NCBI GenBank assembly: GCA_947086925.1
Contig: CAMUAL010000009.1
Span: 1 to 49,923 of the forward strand
DNA: 49,923 nt
Direction of reading: 5' to 3'
From: an uncultured Clostridia bacterium
Lineage (GTDB): Bacteria > Bacillota > Clostridia > Christensenellales > Pumilibacteraceae
The translations under genes and the position numbers were made by a program. Below the pieces are notes generated by a model. It was not told the origin of the DNA. It saw only the letters and a list, made by a program, of their open reading frames with translations, and searched no databases. This document shows positions 42,193 to 49,923 of this stretch, piece after piece (within the stretch, counting starts at the first letter, position 1; each line of letters begins with the position of its first letter).

Positions 42193-42678
42193 ATGGCAAG
42201 TAAAAAAGTTCAAAACGGCAAAATAATAATGTTTGTTGCGGCACTGCTCGGATTGGCGGCAATACTTATGTTGCTCGCGCCGGGAATAACGGCAAAATCG
42301 AACTTGGTAGACAAAACGTCGTCGGTTTCGGGATTTAAAGTTATGTTCGGCGGTGACGGCACGGATTTCAACTTTATGATGTTTTTATCGCTTATATTCG
42401 CGGTTGTGGGAATTTTGGGCGCAGTTCTTTCGTTTGTGCTTAAAGGCAAGCTCGGCGGACTTCTTGCGATTGCGGGATTCTTGCTTGCGGGAATATTTTT
42501 CTTCTGCTTCCGCGCGTTTTATCCCATGGGCGTAGAGGGAGGCGCAGAAGGGCTCGATGTTTTGGAAAAACTTACGGGAGTGAAATTTACTCTCGGTATC
42601 GGTGCGATTCTTGCGGGAATATTCTCGCTTTTGGCGGCATTGGCATCGGCGGCGGCAACTTTCGCCGTAAAAAAATAA
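42193..42678 (+). CDS. four-helix membrane protein, 161 aa (paralogue 2)
   Basis: A shorter copy of the preceding protein, without its basic N-terminal extension. The four hydrophobic segments (IIMFVAALLGLAAILMLLAP, FMMFLSLIFAVVGILGAVLSFVL, LLAIAGFLLAGIFFFCFRA, LGIGAILAGIFSLLAALASAAA) align one to one with those of paralogue 1, and the loop FYPMGVEGGAEGLDVLEKL matches. The external loop GFKVMFGGDGTDFNF corresponds to GFKLMFGMGDNLKFNY. The function is unknown. Each paralogue has its own strong promoter, so they are expressed independently. A terminator follows. Confidence 0.78.
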   Translation: MASKKVQNGKIIMFVAALLGLAAILMLLAPGITAKSNLVDKTSSVSGFKVMFGGDGTDFNFMMFLSLIFAVVGILGAVLSFVLKGKLGGLLAIAGFLLAGIFFFCFRAFYPMGVEGGAEGLDVLEKLTGVKFTLGIGAILAGIFSLLAALASAAATFAVKK

Positions 42679-42707
42679 GCTTTTAATATAACGTAGAATT
42701 CAAAGCG

Positions 42708-42737
42708 GAAACGCCCGTAAAAAGGGCGTTTCTTTTT
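42708..42737. terminator. terminator between paralogue 2 and spmB
   Basis: GAAACGCCC and GGGCGTTTC (42708-42716, 42724-42732) around a GTAAAAA loop, followed by TTTTTT. It can also end the converging spm transcript. Confidence 0.92.
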
Positions 42738-43243
42738 TATATGAATCTTGCTATTCGGCACCCTACGATGCAACCTATAAGAGTTGCGAACAGCGCCACG
42801 GGAATCGCGTAGCCCAATTTGCGCACGTTAGACTGCGAAAAATAAATCGTGGATATGTAGAACACCGTTTCGCTCGAACCGTAAATAACCGAGGCGCATT
42901 TTCCTATGTACGAGTCCGCCCCGTAGGTTGTGAAAATGTTTTCGAGTATGCCGAGCGCACCCGCGCCCGAAAGCGGACGTATAAGCATAAGTTCGGTAAG
43001 TTCGGCGGGTATGCCCATTAAGTTCATAACGGGAGATACGGCTTTCGACAGATAGTAGCTCGCGCCGCTTTGCTTGAAAACTTCTACCGCCATCATTATG
43101 GCAAGCAGATACGGAAACACGCTTGCCATTAAGCCGAGCGCGCTTCGCGACCCTTCGGTGAAAGCCGAATACGAATCTTTTCGTCGAATCGCCGCAAGCA
43201 AAAGCACCGTTATGAAAATAAGCGGAATTACGTATGCCGTCAT
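42737..43243 (-). CDS. spmB: spore maturation protein B
   Basis: The 168-residue membrane protein has the nucleoside-recognition (Gate) fold of SpmB: FTEGSRSALGLMASVFPYLLAIMMAVEVFKQSG, then PAELTELMLIRPLSGAGALGILENIFTTYGADSYIG and SSETVFYISTIYFS, followed by a C-terminal helix. In Bacillus, SpmA and SpmB act in the forespore to lower core water content during spore formation. Its ATG overlaps the spmA stop by four bases, so the two are translationally coupled. The pair implies endospore-forming ancestry, though possession of spmAB alone does not prove that the cell sporulates. Confidence 0.95.
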   Translation of the reverse strand: MTAYVIPLIFITVLLLAAIRRKDSYSAFTEGSRSALGLMASVFPYLLAIMMAVEVFKQSGASYYLSKAVSPVMNLMGIPAELTELMLIRPLSGAGALGILENIFTTYGADSYIGKCASVIYGSSETVFYISTIYFSQSNVRKLGYAIPVALFATLIGCIVGCRIARFI

Positions 43244-43896
43244 TTCAGCACCTTGCCTGCAAGGGGCAGAGGCGCGGCTTTTTCCGTGTTTTTAGCCTTG
43301 CCTAAGTTTTTCTCTTTGCCCGCTTTTTTGCTTGCCCGTTTTTTTATCGCCCACCCTATAAGCTTAACCGCAGTTATGCCTATTACGGTACTTAAAACTG
43401 TTGCCGCCGTCGCAGGCAGTAAAAAATCGGCGGGATTAACCGAGCCGTGGGTTGCGCGCATTCCTATAACGGTTGTGGGCAAAAGTTGCAAGCTCGTTGC
43501 CGAAATAACGGTAAGCATAATCATGTTCTGCGAGGCGCGCGTCGAGCCGTTGTCCATCTCTTTTATTGCGTTTATAGCCATGGGAGTAGAGGCGTTGCCG
43601 AGTCCCAAGAGATTTGCCGCCATGTTCATGGTTACGTACTTTTCGCCCTTTTTGCTCAGGTTCGGGAACAGAAATTTTACCACGGGGTGCAACAGACGCC
43701 CCAAAAAGTCGGCAAGACCTATTTTTTCGATTATGCCGAAAAACCCCAGCCAAAAGCCGTAAAGCGCGGCAAGCTCTATGCTGAGTTTAACGGCGGCGTG
43801 ACTTCCCGCAATCATAGCCGTCACCGCTTTGCCCGGGTCGGTAAATAAAAGAGCCGAAACCGAGCCGAGAAGCATTATGTACCAAATTTTACTCAT
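43240..43896 (-). CDS. spmA: spore maturation protein A
   Basis: A 218-residue membrane protein typical of SpmA: start MSKIWYIMLLGSVSALLFTDPGKAV, middle LYGFWLGFFGIIEKIGLADFLGRLLHPVVKFLFPNL, and the highly conserved MNMAANLLGLGNASTPMAINAIKEM followed by NMIMLTVISATSLQLLPTTVIGMRA. The C-terminal 40 residues are Lys/Ala-rich and cytoplasmic, longer than usual. It is the first gene of the spmA-spmB unit. There is no visible ribosome site before the ATG, and AT-rich promoter-like sequence (TTATAT) directly precedes it, so the transcript may have a very short leader. Confidence 0.95.
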   Translation of the reverse strand: MSKIWYIMLLGSVSALLFTDPGKAVTAMIAGSHAAVKLSIELAALYGFWLGFFGIIEKIGLADFLGRLLHPVVKFLFPNLSKKGEKYVTMNMAANLLGLGNASTPMAINAIKEMDNGSTRASQNMIMLTVISATSLQLLPTTVIGMRATHGSVNPADFLLPATAATVLSTVIGITAVKLIGWAIKKRASKKAGKEKNLGKAKNTEKAAPLPLAGKVLK

Positions 43897-44027
43897 ATAT
43901 AATGTATATTCGGTCTTGTCCTCAATAATGATAGCGCGGCGTAATGCGGATTTTACGGTGGCCGCGTATCAATATATAGCGTTGACGAGAGGCGCTTTAA
44001 CCACAATATAATGTGGCATTTAAACGG

Positions 44028-44056
44028 TTGATTTGTGCGGCGGTTTGCGTTATAAT
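44028..44056 (+). promoter_or_regulatory. sigma-A promoter of metG
   Basis: TTGATT (44028-44033), 17 bp, TATAAT (44051-44056). A second candidate 46 bp upstream (TTGACG 43982-43987, TATAAT 44007-44012) has a 19-bp spacer. The leader is about 55 nt, with no T-box elements visible. Confidence 0.75.
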
Positions 44057-44116
44057 ATATAGTACTGCTATTATAGTGAAAAGTTTTCGGCAAAGCAGAA
44101 AAAAGAGGAAAAGAGC

Positions 44117-46063
44117 ATGGCTGAAAAGAAGAAAAAGTTTTATCTTACGACTCCGATATATTATCCGAGCGGAAAGTGGCATTTGGGGCATTGTTACACC
44201 ACCGTTTACGGCGACGCGATAGCTCGCTTTAAACGCATGGAAGGGTACGACGTGTTTTATCTTACGGGCACGGACGAACACGGGCAGAAGATAGAAAAGC
44301 GTGCCGAGGAAGCGGGCGTGACCCCCAAAAAGTTTGTCGACGGTTTGGTTAAAGAGATAAAAGAACTGTGGGGCATGTTGGACGTATCGTACACAAAGTT
44401 CATACGCACTACCGACGATTATCACGTAAAAGCCGTGCAAAACATATTCAAAAGGCTTTACGAACAAGGCGACATATACAAATCTAAATACAAGGGCAAA
44501 TACTGCACGCCGTGCGAGGCGTTTTGGACGGAAAGTCAGCTTGTAGACGGCAAATGCCCCGATTGCGGCAGAGAGGTGCAGGAAGCGGAAGAAGAAAGTT
44601 ACTTTTTCAGACTGAGCAAGTACGCTCCGAAGGTGCGCAAACTTCTTACCGAAACCGACTTTTTGCAACCCGCAAGCCGCGTGAACGAAATGGTGAACAA
44701 CTTTATCGACGCGGGTCTCGAAGATTTGGCCGTATCGCGCACGAGCTTCAAGTGGGGAATCCCCGTAGAGTTCGACCGAGGACACATCGTTTATGTTTGG
44801 GTGGACGCGCTCAGCAACTATATAACGGCACTCGGGTACGACGGCGAAAAGCCGTCGCCCGATATGAAAAAATATTGGCCTGCGAATCTGCATCTTATGG
44901 CAAAAGAGATTGTGCGGTTTCACACAATCATATGGCCGTCTATTCTCATGGCGCTTGATTTGCCTCTCCCCGAAAAGGTTGTGGCGCACGGTTGGATGCA
45001 GTTTAACGGCGACAAAATGAGCAAAAGCAAAGGCAACGTAGTCGACCCGTTCGATTTACTGCCCCGCTACGGCAAAGACGCATTGAGGTACTATCTTCTT
45101 CGCGCAATGCCTTTCGGAGCGGACGGCGCGTATACAAACGAAACTTTTTTGACTCGCATCAACGCCGACCTTTGCAACGACCTCGGCAATCTTGTGCGCC
45201 GCACAATGAAGATGAACGAACAATATTTCGGCGGCAAAATCAAAAAGGGAGTGCCCGAACCCGCGGATTCGGAGATGACGGAAAAGATAAACGCGCTTTA
45301 TGCGGGCGTAAAAGCGGATATGGACGAATACAAGCCGCAGTGCGCGCTCGAAAAGATTTTCGACTTAATCGGCTTTGCCAACAAATATATAGATTTGACA
45401 AAACCGTGGGTGCTGATAAAAGAGGATAAGGTAAGACTGAACGAAGTTTTATACGTTTTAACCGAGGCAATACGCGTGGCGGGAACGCTTTTGTTGCCGT
45501 TTATTCCCTCGACGGGCGAGAAGATACTTGCGTCGCTTAAAATGGCTCCGCCCGAAACGAACGCCAATCTTATCTACGGCAAAGTCGCAGAATACGAAAC
45601 GGTTGCGCTCGACGCGCTCTTTCCTCGGCTCGACGTTAAAAAAGAGACGGAGGAGCTCGTTAAGCTTGCGGAATCGAAGAATAAAGACGGCGGCGTAAAA
45701 ACGAAAAATGCGGAGGAATCCGATGTGAACGAAGAAAACGGTTATATATCAATCGACGATTTTTTCAAAACGAAGTTGCTTGTTGCGGAAGTTACGGCAT
45801 GCGAAAAGGTGGAAAAAGCCGACAAACTGCTTAAACTCACCTTGAAGGTGGGCGACGAGGTGCGCACGGTGGTTTCGGGTATAGCCAAGCATTACACCCC
45901 CGAAGAAATGGTGGGTAAAAGAGTTGTGCTTGTGAGCAACTTAAAACCCCGCAATATGCGCGGAATAACAAGCGAGGGTATGATTCTTTGCGCCTCCGAG
46001 GGCGATAAGCTTGTTCTCGTAACGCCCGAGGCGGCAATAGCGAGCGGAGCGGAAGTATGCTGA
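44117..46063 (+). CDS. metG: methionyl-tRNA synthetase
   Basis: The 648-residue enzyme charges tRNA-Met. It carries the class I signatures HLGH (22-25) and KMSKS (about 300-304), a zinc knuckle with CTPC (near 130-133) and CPDC (near 146-149), and the anticodon-binding helical domain. The last 105 residues (from about 545, DDFFKTKLLVAEVTACEKVEKADKLLKLTL) form the EMAP/Trbp111-like tRNA-binding domain that dimerises the enzyme. A Lys/Glu/Asn-rich linker precedes it. The tatD start lies within its last codons. Confidence 0.98.
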   Translation: MAEKKKKFYLTTPIYYPSGKWHLGHCYTTVYGDAIARFKRMEGYDVFYLTGTDEHGQKIEKRAEEAGVTPKKFVDGLVKEIKELWGMLDVSYTKFIRTTDDYHVKAVQNIFKRLYEQGDIYKSKYKGKYCTPCEAFWTESQLVDGKCPDCGREVQEAEEESYFFRLSKYAPKVRKLLTETDFLQPASRVNEMVNNFIDAGLEDLAVSRTSFKWGIPVEFDRGHIVYVWVDALSNYITALGYDGEKPSPDMKKYWPANLHLMAKEIVRFHTIIWPSILMALDLPLPEKVVAHGWMQFNGDKMSKSKGNVVDPFDLLPRYGKDALRYYLLRAMPFGADGAYTNETFLTRINADLCNDLGNLVRRTMKMNEQYFGGKIKKGVPEPADSEMTEKINALYAGVKADMDEYKPQCALEKIFDLIGFANKYIDLTKPWVLIKEDKVRLNEVLYVLTEAIRVAGTLLLPFIPSTGEKILASLKMAPPETNANLIYGKVAEYETVALDALFPRLDVKKETEELVKLAESKNKDGGVKTKNAEESDVNEENGYISIDDFFKTKLLVAEVTACEKVEKADKLLKLTLKVGDEVRTVVSGIAKHYTPEEMVGKRVVLVSNLKPRNMRGITSEGMILCASEGDKLVLVTPEAAIASGAEVC

Positions 46064-46824
46064 TAGACACTCACGCGCACCTTACCGACGTTCGCTACGA
46101 GGGAGCGGGTGAAATAATAAGCAACATGGATGCGGACGGGTTAGAGCGCGTAATTTCGGTGGGATTCAACGAGTTTTCAAGCGCGTATTCGGTTAAGATT
46201 GCCGAGCAGAATCCGAAAATTTACGCGGCGGTGGGAATACACCCCTCGGACGCCGCCGACGTGGGGCAGGGCTATTTGGGCACGCTCGCCGAGTTGTGCG
46301 ACAGCGTTAAGTGCGTTGCGGTCGGCGAAATAGGACTCGACTACCATTACGACGACACCGATAAGCGTTCGCAAATGCGTGTGCTTATAGAACAGCTCGA
46401 ACTCGTGCGCTCGGTAAATCTGCCTGCGGTTTTTCACGTGCGCGACGCCTACGGCGATTTTTACGACGTAATAAAAAAATACCGCTCGAATTTAACGGCG
46501 GGGGCGGTTATGCACTGCTTTTCGGGCAGTAAAGAAACCGCGCTTACCTATGCGGATATGGGTTTTTACATATCGTTTTCGGGGAGTATCACCTTTAAAA
46601 ATTCAAAGGCGGCGGAAATAATACAGGCTTTGCCGCTCGACAGAATACTGATAGAAACCGACTGTCCGTATCTTGCCCCCACTCCGCACCGAGGCGAATT
46701 AAACTATCCCAAATACGTTCGCTATCAGGCGGAAAAGATTGCGGAAGTACGCGGACTGCCCGTAGAAGAAGTTATCGAAATCACAAGACAAAACGCTTAT
46801 CGCGCATTTCCGCGTCTTAATTAG
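46057..46824 (+). CDS. tatD: TatD family metal-dependent deoxyribonuclease
   Basis: The 255-residue protein has the TatD amidohydrolase-type metal sites: DTHAHL at residues 4-9, VGIHPSDA, VGEIGLDYHY near 89-98, FHVRDAY, MHCFSGS and the final ETDCPYLAP-x2-HRGE-x-N segment. Family members are metal-dependent DNases with a 3'-5' exonuclease activity. Its ATG overlaps the end of metG by seven bases, an arrangement common in Firmicutes, so it is coupled to metG translation. The TatD-linked radical SAM gene follows after 40 bp. Confidence 0.96.
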   Translation: MLIDTHAHLTDVRYEGAGEIISNMDADGLERVISVGFNEFSSAYSVKIAEQNPKIYAAVGIHPSDAADVGQGYLGTLAELCDSVKCVAVGEIGLDYHYDDTDKRSQMRVLIEQLELVRSVNLPAVFHVRDAYGDFYDVIKKYRSNLTAGAVMHCFSGSKETALTYADMGFYISFSGSITFKNSKAAEIIQALPLDRILIETDCPYLAPTPHRGELNYPKYVRYQAEKIAEVRGLPVEEVIEITRQNAYRAFPRLN

Positions 46825-46864
46825 TTTATTTACTGCACGTATGTAAAACCGACAAGAGGATTTA

Positions 46865-47476
46865 ATGGATAATTATATTTACGAACTTAAAGGTACGCTG
46901 TATCTTAACATAACCAACAAGTGCGGCAACAGGTGCGAATTTTGTATTCGCTCCAATTCCGACATGCTTGTTGGATACGACTTGCGTCTTAGCCGCGAGC
47001 CGTCGTTCGAAGATATGAAAAACGCCATTGACAATTACGGCAAGCCCTTTGCCGAAGCGGTATTCTGCGGATACGGCGAGCCTACCTACAATATGAATAC
47101 TCTCGTAAAAACAGGCGAGTATCTTAAAAGCAAGGGAATAAAAGTGCGCCTCAATACCAACGGTCAGGGCAAGCTTATAAACGACCGCGACATAATACCC
47201 GAATTAAAGCGCAGCGTCGACGAAGTTTCCGTTTCGCTCAACGAGGCCGACCGCGGCGCGTATCAAAATCTGTGTCACCCCAAATTCGGCATGTTCACGC
47301 ACGATGAAATTCTCGATTTTGCAAAAGGTTGCAAAGAGGCGGGACTGAGTATCCGTTTTACCGTTGTGGATATTATTCCCAACGACAGTATACGCCGTTG
47401 TCGCAAAATAGCGTCGGGCATGGGTATTCCCTTAATAGTTCGAAGGCACATTTCCGATAACGAAAGTTATAAATAA
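46865..47476 (+). CDS. TatD-associated radical SAM protein
   Basis: A 203-residue radical SAM protein with the C-x3-C-x2-C motif in NITNKCGNRCEFCIRSN (Cys 20, 24, 27) and the supporting motifs FCGYGEPTYN (the GGE-type SAM contact) and VRLNTNGQG. Its length and position right after tatD match the TatD-linked radical SAM family known from Firmicutes. The function is unknown: no RiPP precursor or partner other than tatD is evident here. An AGAGG ribosome site precedes the ATG. It is last in the metG operon, with a terminator at 47555. Confidence 0.93.
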   Translation: MDNYIYELKGTLYLNITNKCGNRCEFCIRSNSDMLVGYDLRLSREPSFEDMKNAIDNYGKPFAEAVFCGYGEPTYNMNTLVKTGEYLKSKGIKVRLNTNGQGKLINDRDIIPELKRSVDEVSVSLNEADRGAYQNLCHPKFGMFTHDEILDFAKGCKEAGLSIRFTVVDIIPNDSIRRCRKIASGMGIPLIVRRHISDNESYK

Positions 47477-47554
47477 AAAACACAAGAATTTTCTGTTGCG
47501 GAAATAAAGTTTTCGCTTTTCGGCTTTAAAAGCAACGACTGTACAAAATATCGA

Positions 47555-47586
47555 AAATCGGCAAAAATCACTTTTGCCGATTTTTC
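47555..47586 (+). terminator. terminator of the metG-tatD-rSAM operon
   Basis: AAATCGGCAAAA and TTTTGCCGATTT with a short loop, then TTCTTT. The rest of 47477-47730 is AT-rich and shows no gene. Confidence 0.88.
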
Positions 47587-47727
47587 TTTGCCCGCATGGT
47601 TGTGTCAAAAATCGATTTATCGTGCCGTAGAGGTGCGTTTAAAGGCGTTAAACGGTGCGTAATAAAAATTTATATGCAAATTTCGTCATAACCATAGCTT
47701 AAAACGCTTTATTTTTCGCCTTAAACG

Positions 47728-47736
47728 TGCTATAAT
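47728..47736 (+). promoter_or_regulatory. extended -10 promoter of gyrB
   Basis: TGCTATAAT (47728-47736) is a complete extended -10 element. The -35 region 17 bp upstream (TTTATT) is weak, which extended -10 promoters tolerate. An AGGAGAGAG ribosome site follows before the ATG at 47774. Confidence 0.65.
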
Positions 47737-47773
47737 TATAAGGTAAAAATCTCAATCAGGAGAGAGATGTAAA

Positions 47774-49684
47774 ATGGCAAGAAAGATAGACACGCATTAC
47801 GACAGCAGTGAAATACAGGTCCTCGAAGGATTGGAGCCGGTACGCAAACGTCCGGGCATGTATATAGGAAGCACCGACGAGCGCGGACTTCATCACTTAA
47901 TAGTCGAAATCGTAGATAACAGCGTAGACGAAGCGCTTGCCGGCTATTGCGATACCGTTATAGTCGAGCTGACGAAAGAGGGCGCGGTTTCCGTTACCGA
48001 TAACGGACGCGGCATACCGGTAGACATTCACCCCAAAGAAAAAGTAAGCTCGGTAGAAGTTGTTTTAACAAAACTTCATGCGGGCGGCAAATTCGGCGGC
48101 GGCGGATACAAGGTGTCGGGCGGTTTGCACGGTGTCGGCTTGTCGGTTGTAAACGCGCTGAGCGAATGGCTCGAAGTAGAGGTTTACAAAAACGGCAAGG
48201 TTTACCGCCAAAAGTACAATCGCGGCGTTCCCATGCGCCCGCTTGCCGAGGTTGGCAGAACCGACCGTAACGGCACAAAGGTTACGTTTTTCCCCGACGA
48301 TAAGATTTTCGAAACGATAGAGTTTCAGTACGACCTTATACGTTCGCGCATGCGCGAGGTTGCGTATCTTAACCGCGGCTTGACAATACAGCTTATCGAC
48401 AACCGTCCCGAGCGCGAAAAGCAGGAAACCTTCCGCTACGACGGCGGCATACTCGACTTTGTGGATTATCTTAACCGCAGTAAGGAAACGCTGTTCCCGC
48501 AGTCGCTGTATATCGAAAAGCAGTACAAGGACAACACCGTAGAAATAGCAATGCAGTACAACGACAGTTACAGCGAGCTTATATATTCGTACGCAAACAA
48601 CATAAACACCGAGGAAGGCGGTACTCACCTTGTGGGCTTTAAAAACGCTCTTACAAAGGTTATAAACGATTACGCCCACGAGCAGAAGATTGTAAAAGAA
48701 GAAGAAAAGCTTACGGGCGACGACGTGCGCGAGGGACTTACCGCAATAGTAAGCGTTAAGCTTACCGAGCCGCAGTTCGAAGGTCAGACAAAGACCAAAC
48801 TCGGCAACAGCGAAATGAGAAGCTGTGTTGAAAAAGCCCTTGCCGACGGACTCGGAACGTATCTCGAAGAAAACCCCAAAGAGGCAAAAGACCTTGTGCT
48901 TAAATGTATAACCGCACAGCGTGCGCGCGATGCCGCGCGTAACGCCCGCGAGCTTACGCGCCGCAAGGGAATACTCGAAACCACGACTCTCCCCGGCAAG
49001 CTTGCCGACTGCTCCGACCGCGACCCTTCTCACTGCGAGATTTATATAGTCGAGGGCGACAGCGCAGGCGGAACGGCAAAGCAAGGGCGCGACCGCAGAT
49101 TTCAGGCTATATTGCCGCTCCGCGGTAAAATCCTCAACGTAGAAAAAGCGCGTCTCGGCAAAGTACTTGAAAACGCCGAAATCAAAGCCATGATAACCGC
49201 GTTCGGTTGCGGGGTGGGCGAGGAATTCGACGAAAGTAAATTAAGATACGACAAAATTATATGTATGACCGATGCCGACGTAGACGGCAGTCACATAAGA
49301 ATACTTTTGCTTACGTTCTTCTTCCGCTTTATGCGTCCGCTTATAGAGCACGGGCACGTGTTCAGCGCAATGCCCCCCTTGTATAAGGTAAGCAAAGGCA
49401 AGAACGACTACTACTGCTACTCCGAACGCGAACTTAACGAAACTTTGGACAAGCTCGGACGTAAGGGCAGTGAAGTACAGCGTTACAAAGGCTTGGGCGA
49501 AATGAACGCCGAACAGTTGTGGCACACCACAATGAGTCCCGAGTTCCGCACCTTAAAGCAGGTTACAATGGACGATGCCTTTGCCGCCGACGAAATATTC
49601 ACCGTTCTTATGGGTGAAATGCCCGAACTGAGGCGTAAGTTTATTGAGGATAATGCTAAGCTTGTAAAAGAATTGGATATATAA
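47774..49684 (+). CDS. gyrB: DNA gyrase subunit B
   Basis: The 636-residue ATPase subunit of gyrase is complete. GHKL ATP-binding parts: LEPVRKRPGMYIG, EIVDNSVDEALAGYC, VTDNGRGIP, LHAGGKFGGGGYKVSGGLHGVG. The transducer domain follows, then the TOPRIM domain with EGDSAGGTAKQGRDRRFQAILPLRGK near 425-450 and DADVDGSHIRILLLTFFFR near 498-516. The C-terminal end is QRYKGLGEMNAEQLWHTTM-type, as in gyrases. The Ala/Gly-containing motifs and length favour GyrB over ParE, though this call is not absolute. It stands alone, not beside recF or gyrA. Repeats begin shortly after its stop. Confidence 0.95.
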   Translation: MARKIDTHYDSSEIQVLEGLEPVRKRPGMYIGSTDERGLHHLIVEIVDNSVDEALAGYCDTVIVELTKEGAVSVTDNGRGIPVDIHPKEKVSSVEVVLTKLHAGGKFGGGGYKVSGGLHGVGLSVVNALSEWLEVEVYKNGKVYRQKYNRGVPMRPLAEVGRTDRNGTKVTFFPDDKIFETIEFQYDLIRSRMREVAYLNRGLTIQLIDNRPEREKQETFRYDGGILDFVDYLNRSKETLFPQSLYIEKQYKDNTVEIAMQYNDSYSELIYSYANNINTEEGGTHLVGFKNALTKVINDYAHEQKIVKEEEKLTGDDVREGLTAIVSVKLTEPQFEGQTKTKLGNSEMRSCVEKALADGLGTYLEENPKEAKDLVLKCITAQRARDAARNARELTRRKGILETTTLPGKLADCSDRDPSHCEIYIVEGDSAGGTAKQGRDRRFQAILPLRGKILNVEKARLGKVLENAEIKAMITAFGCGVGEEFDESKLRYDKIICMTDADVDGSHIRILLLTFFFRFMRPLIEHGHVFSAMPPLYKVSKGKNDYYCYSERELNETLDKLGRKGSEVQRYKGLGEMNAEQLWHTTMSPEFRTLKQVTMDDAFAADEIFTVLMGEMPELRRKFIEDNAKLVKELDI

Positions 49685-49726
49685 CACGGGGCATATAGCA
49701 CGCCCGAATAGCCGCTACGTTGTCCG

Positions 49727-49923
49727 CCACCTCGGCAGCGAGGCGTAAGGCAGTATATGTCATTCCGAGCGAAGTCGAGGAATCTTAAAAGACCTCTCCG
49801 CTTCGGTCGAGGTGACAAAGTTCCCTTGTGTGCGCACCGACTGCCCAAAAAAATCCGCACCGTTCTATCCACCTCGGCAGCGAGGCGTAAGGCAGTATAT
49901 GTCATTCCGAGCGAAGTCGAGGA
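49727..49923. repeat. 55-bp direct repeat with REP-like inverted repeat (runs off the window)
   Basis: A 55-bp sequence at 49727-49781 recurs without mismatch at 49869-49923, where the window ends, so the second copy may continue. Within the first copy, GTCATTCCGAGCGAAGTCGA begins an imperfect inverted repeat (49759-49816) ending GGTCGAGGTGAC. No gene is visible after gyrB. Confidence 0.85.

Noticed and set aside
43997..44989. 330-codon reverse-strand open frame
   Set aside because: Runs opposite the metG catalytic domain and through its promoter; no family resemblance.
47477..47773. Possible regulatory RNA upstream of gyrB
   Set aside because: Apart from the metG-operon terminator and an extended -10 promoter there is no paired structure or terminator next to the start.
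48065..49084. 339-codon reverse-strand open frame
   Set aside because: Shadow of gyrB, which is unequivocal on the forward strand.
49483..49905. Reverse open frame composed of repeat sequence after gyrB
   Set aside because: Its text (FLDFARNDIYCLTPRC) is translation of the REP-like repeat, and the rest is antisense to gyrB.

Overview
The window looks like a chromosomal segment of an uncultured, gut-type Clostridia bacterium (Firmicutes). The reasons are: many near-consensus sigma-A promoters (TTGACA, 17 bp, TATAAT), strong AGGAGG ribosome sites, the sporulation pair spmA/spmB, the dnaX-ybaB-recR cluster, a TatD-linked radical SAM protein, and a leader resembling the tetrahydrofolate riboswitch typical of Firmicutes. 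No rRNA, CRISPR array or prophage is visible. One tRNA is present, the initiator tRNA-fMet.

Layout. 1-5.3 kb: end of an unrecognised gene, a coupled small gene, malic enzyme, thioesterase, lipoprotein, HAD phosphatase and Nudix hydrolase. 5.5-9.2 kb: a reverse-strand ferritin-like protein, then uracil permease plus uracil phosphoribosyltransferase (uracil salvage). 9.2-11.6 kb: an attenuated leader with a THF-riboswitch-like aptamer and terminator ahead of a TM1266-family regulator, a COG0715-type binding protein and an ABC permease without ATPase. 11.6-16.3 kb: asparaginase, then a type II restriction-modification cassette (both genes start with TTG) that has replaced the 5' half of a permuted GH3 glycosidase; the small gene after the GH3 remnant carries a frameshift. 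16.5-19.1 kb: a CorC-type protein and a His-rich ArsP_2-like metal transporter whose linker is encoded by a REP-like repeat.

19.3-31.6 kb is a carbohydrate locus: a divergent AraC regulator, GH38 alpha-mannosidase, two sugar ABC permeases, a binding protein with its own C-terminal membrane anchor, and three large secreted proteins. These three end in the same signal: K-x(1-2)-GCG-x2-V, a hydrophobic helix, then basic residues. Together they suggest surface capture, import and hydrolysis of mannose-containing glycans, with a cysteine-containing C-terminal sorting signal whose processing enzyme is outside the window.

31.7-38.8 kb: dnaX (apparently leaderless), ybaB, recR, tRNA-fMet, then an operon of an ankyrin-like protein, a membrane protein, a Gfo/Idh/MocA oxidoreductase and a DMT transporter. 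38.8-41.4 kb: repeats, a small Cys-rich protein, a PflX-like radical SAM enzyme and a RAYT-like Y1 transposase homologue with a damaged HUH motif. 41.5-49.7 kb: two paralogous four-helix membrane proteins, spmA/spmB, metG-tatD-radical SAM, and gyrB, followed by direct and inverted repeats to the window end.

Three classes of non-coding structure stand out: a 106-bp element present twice with compensatory base changes; dispersed REP-like inverted repeats (one inside a gene, a RAYT-like gene near another); and three genes whose promoters leave almost no 5' leader.
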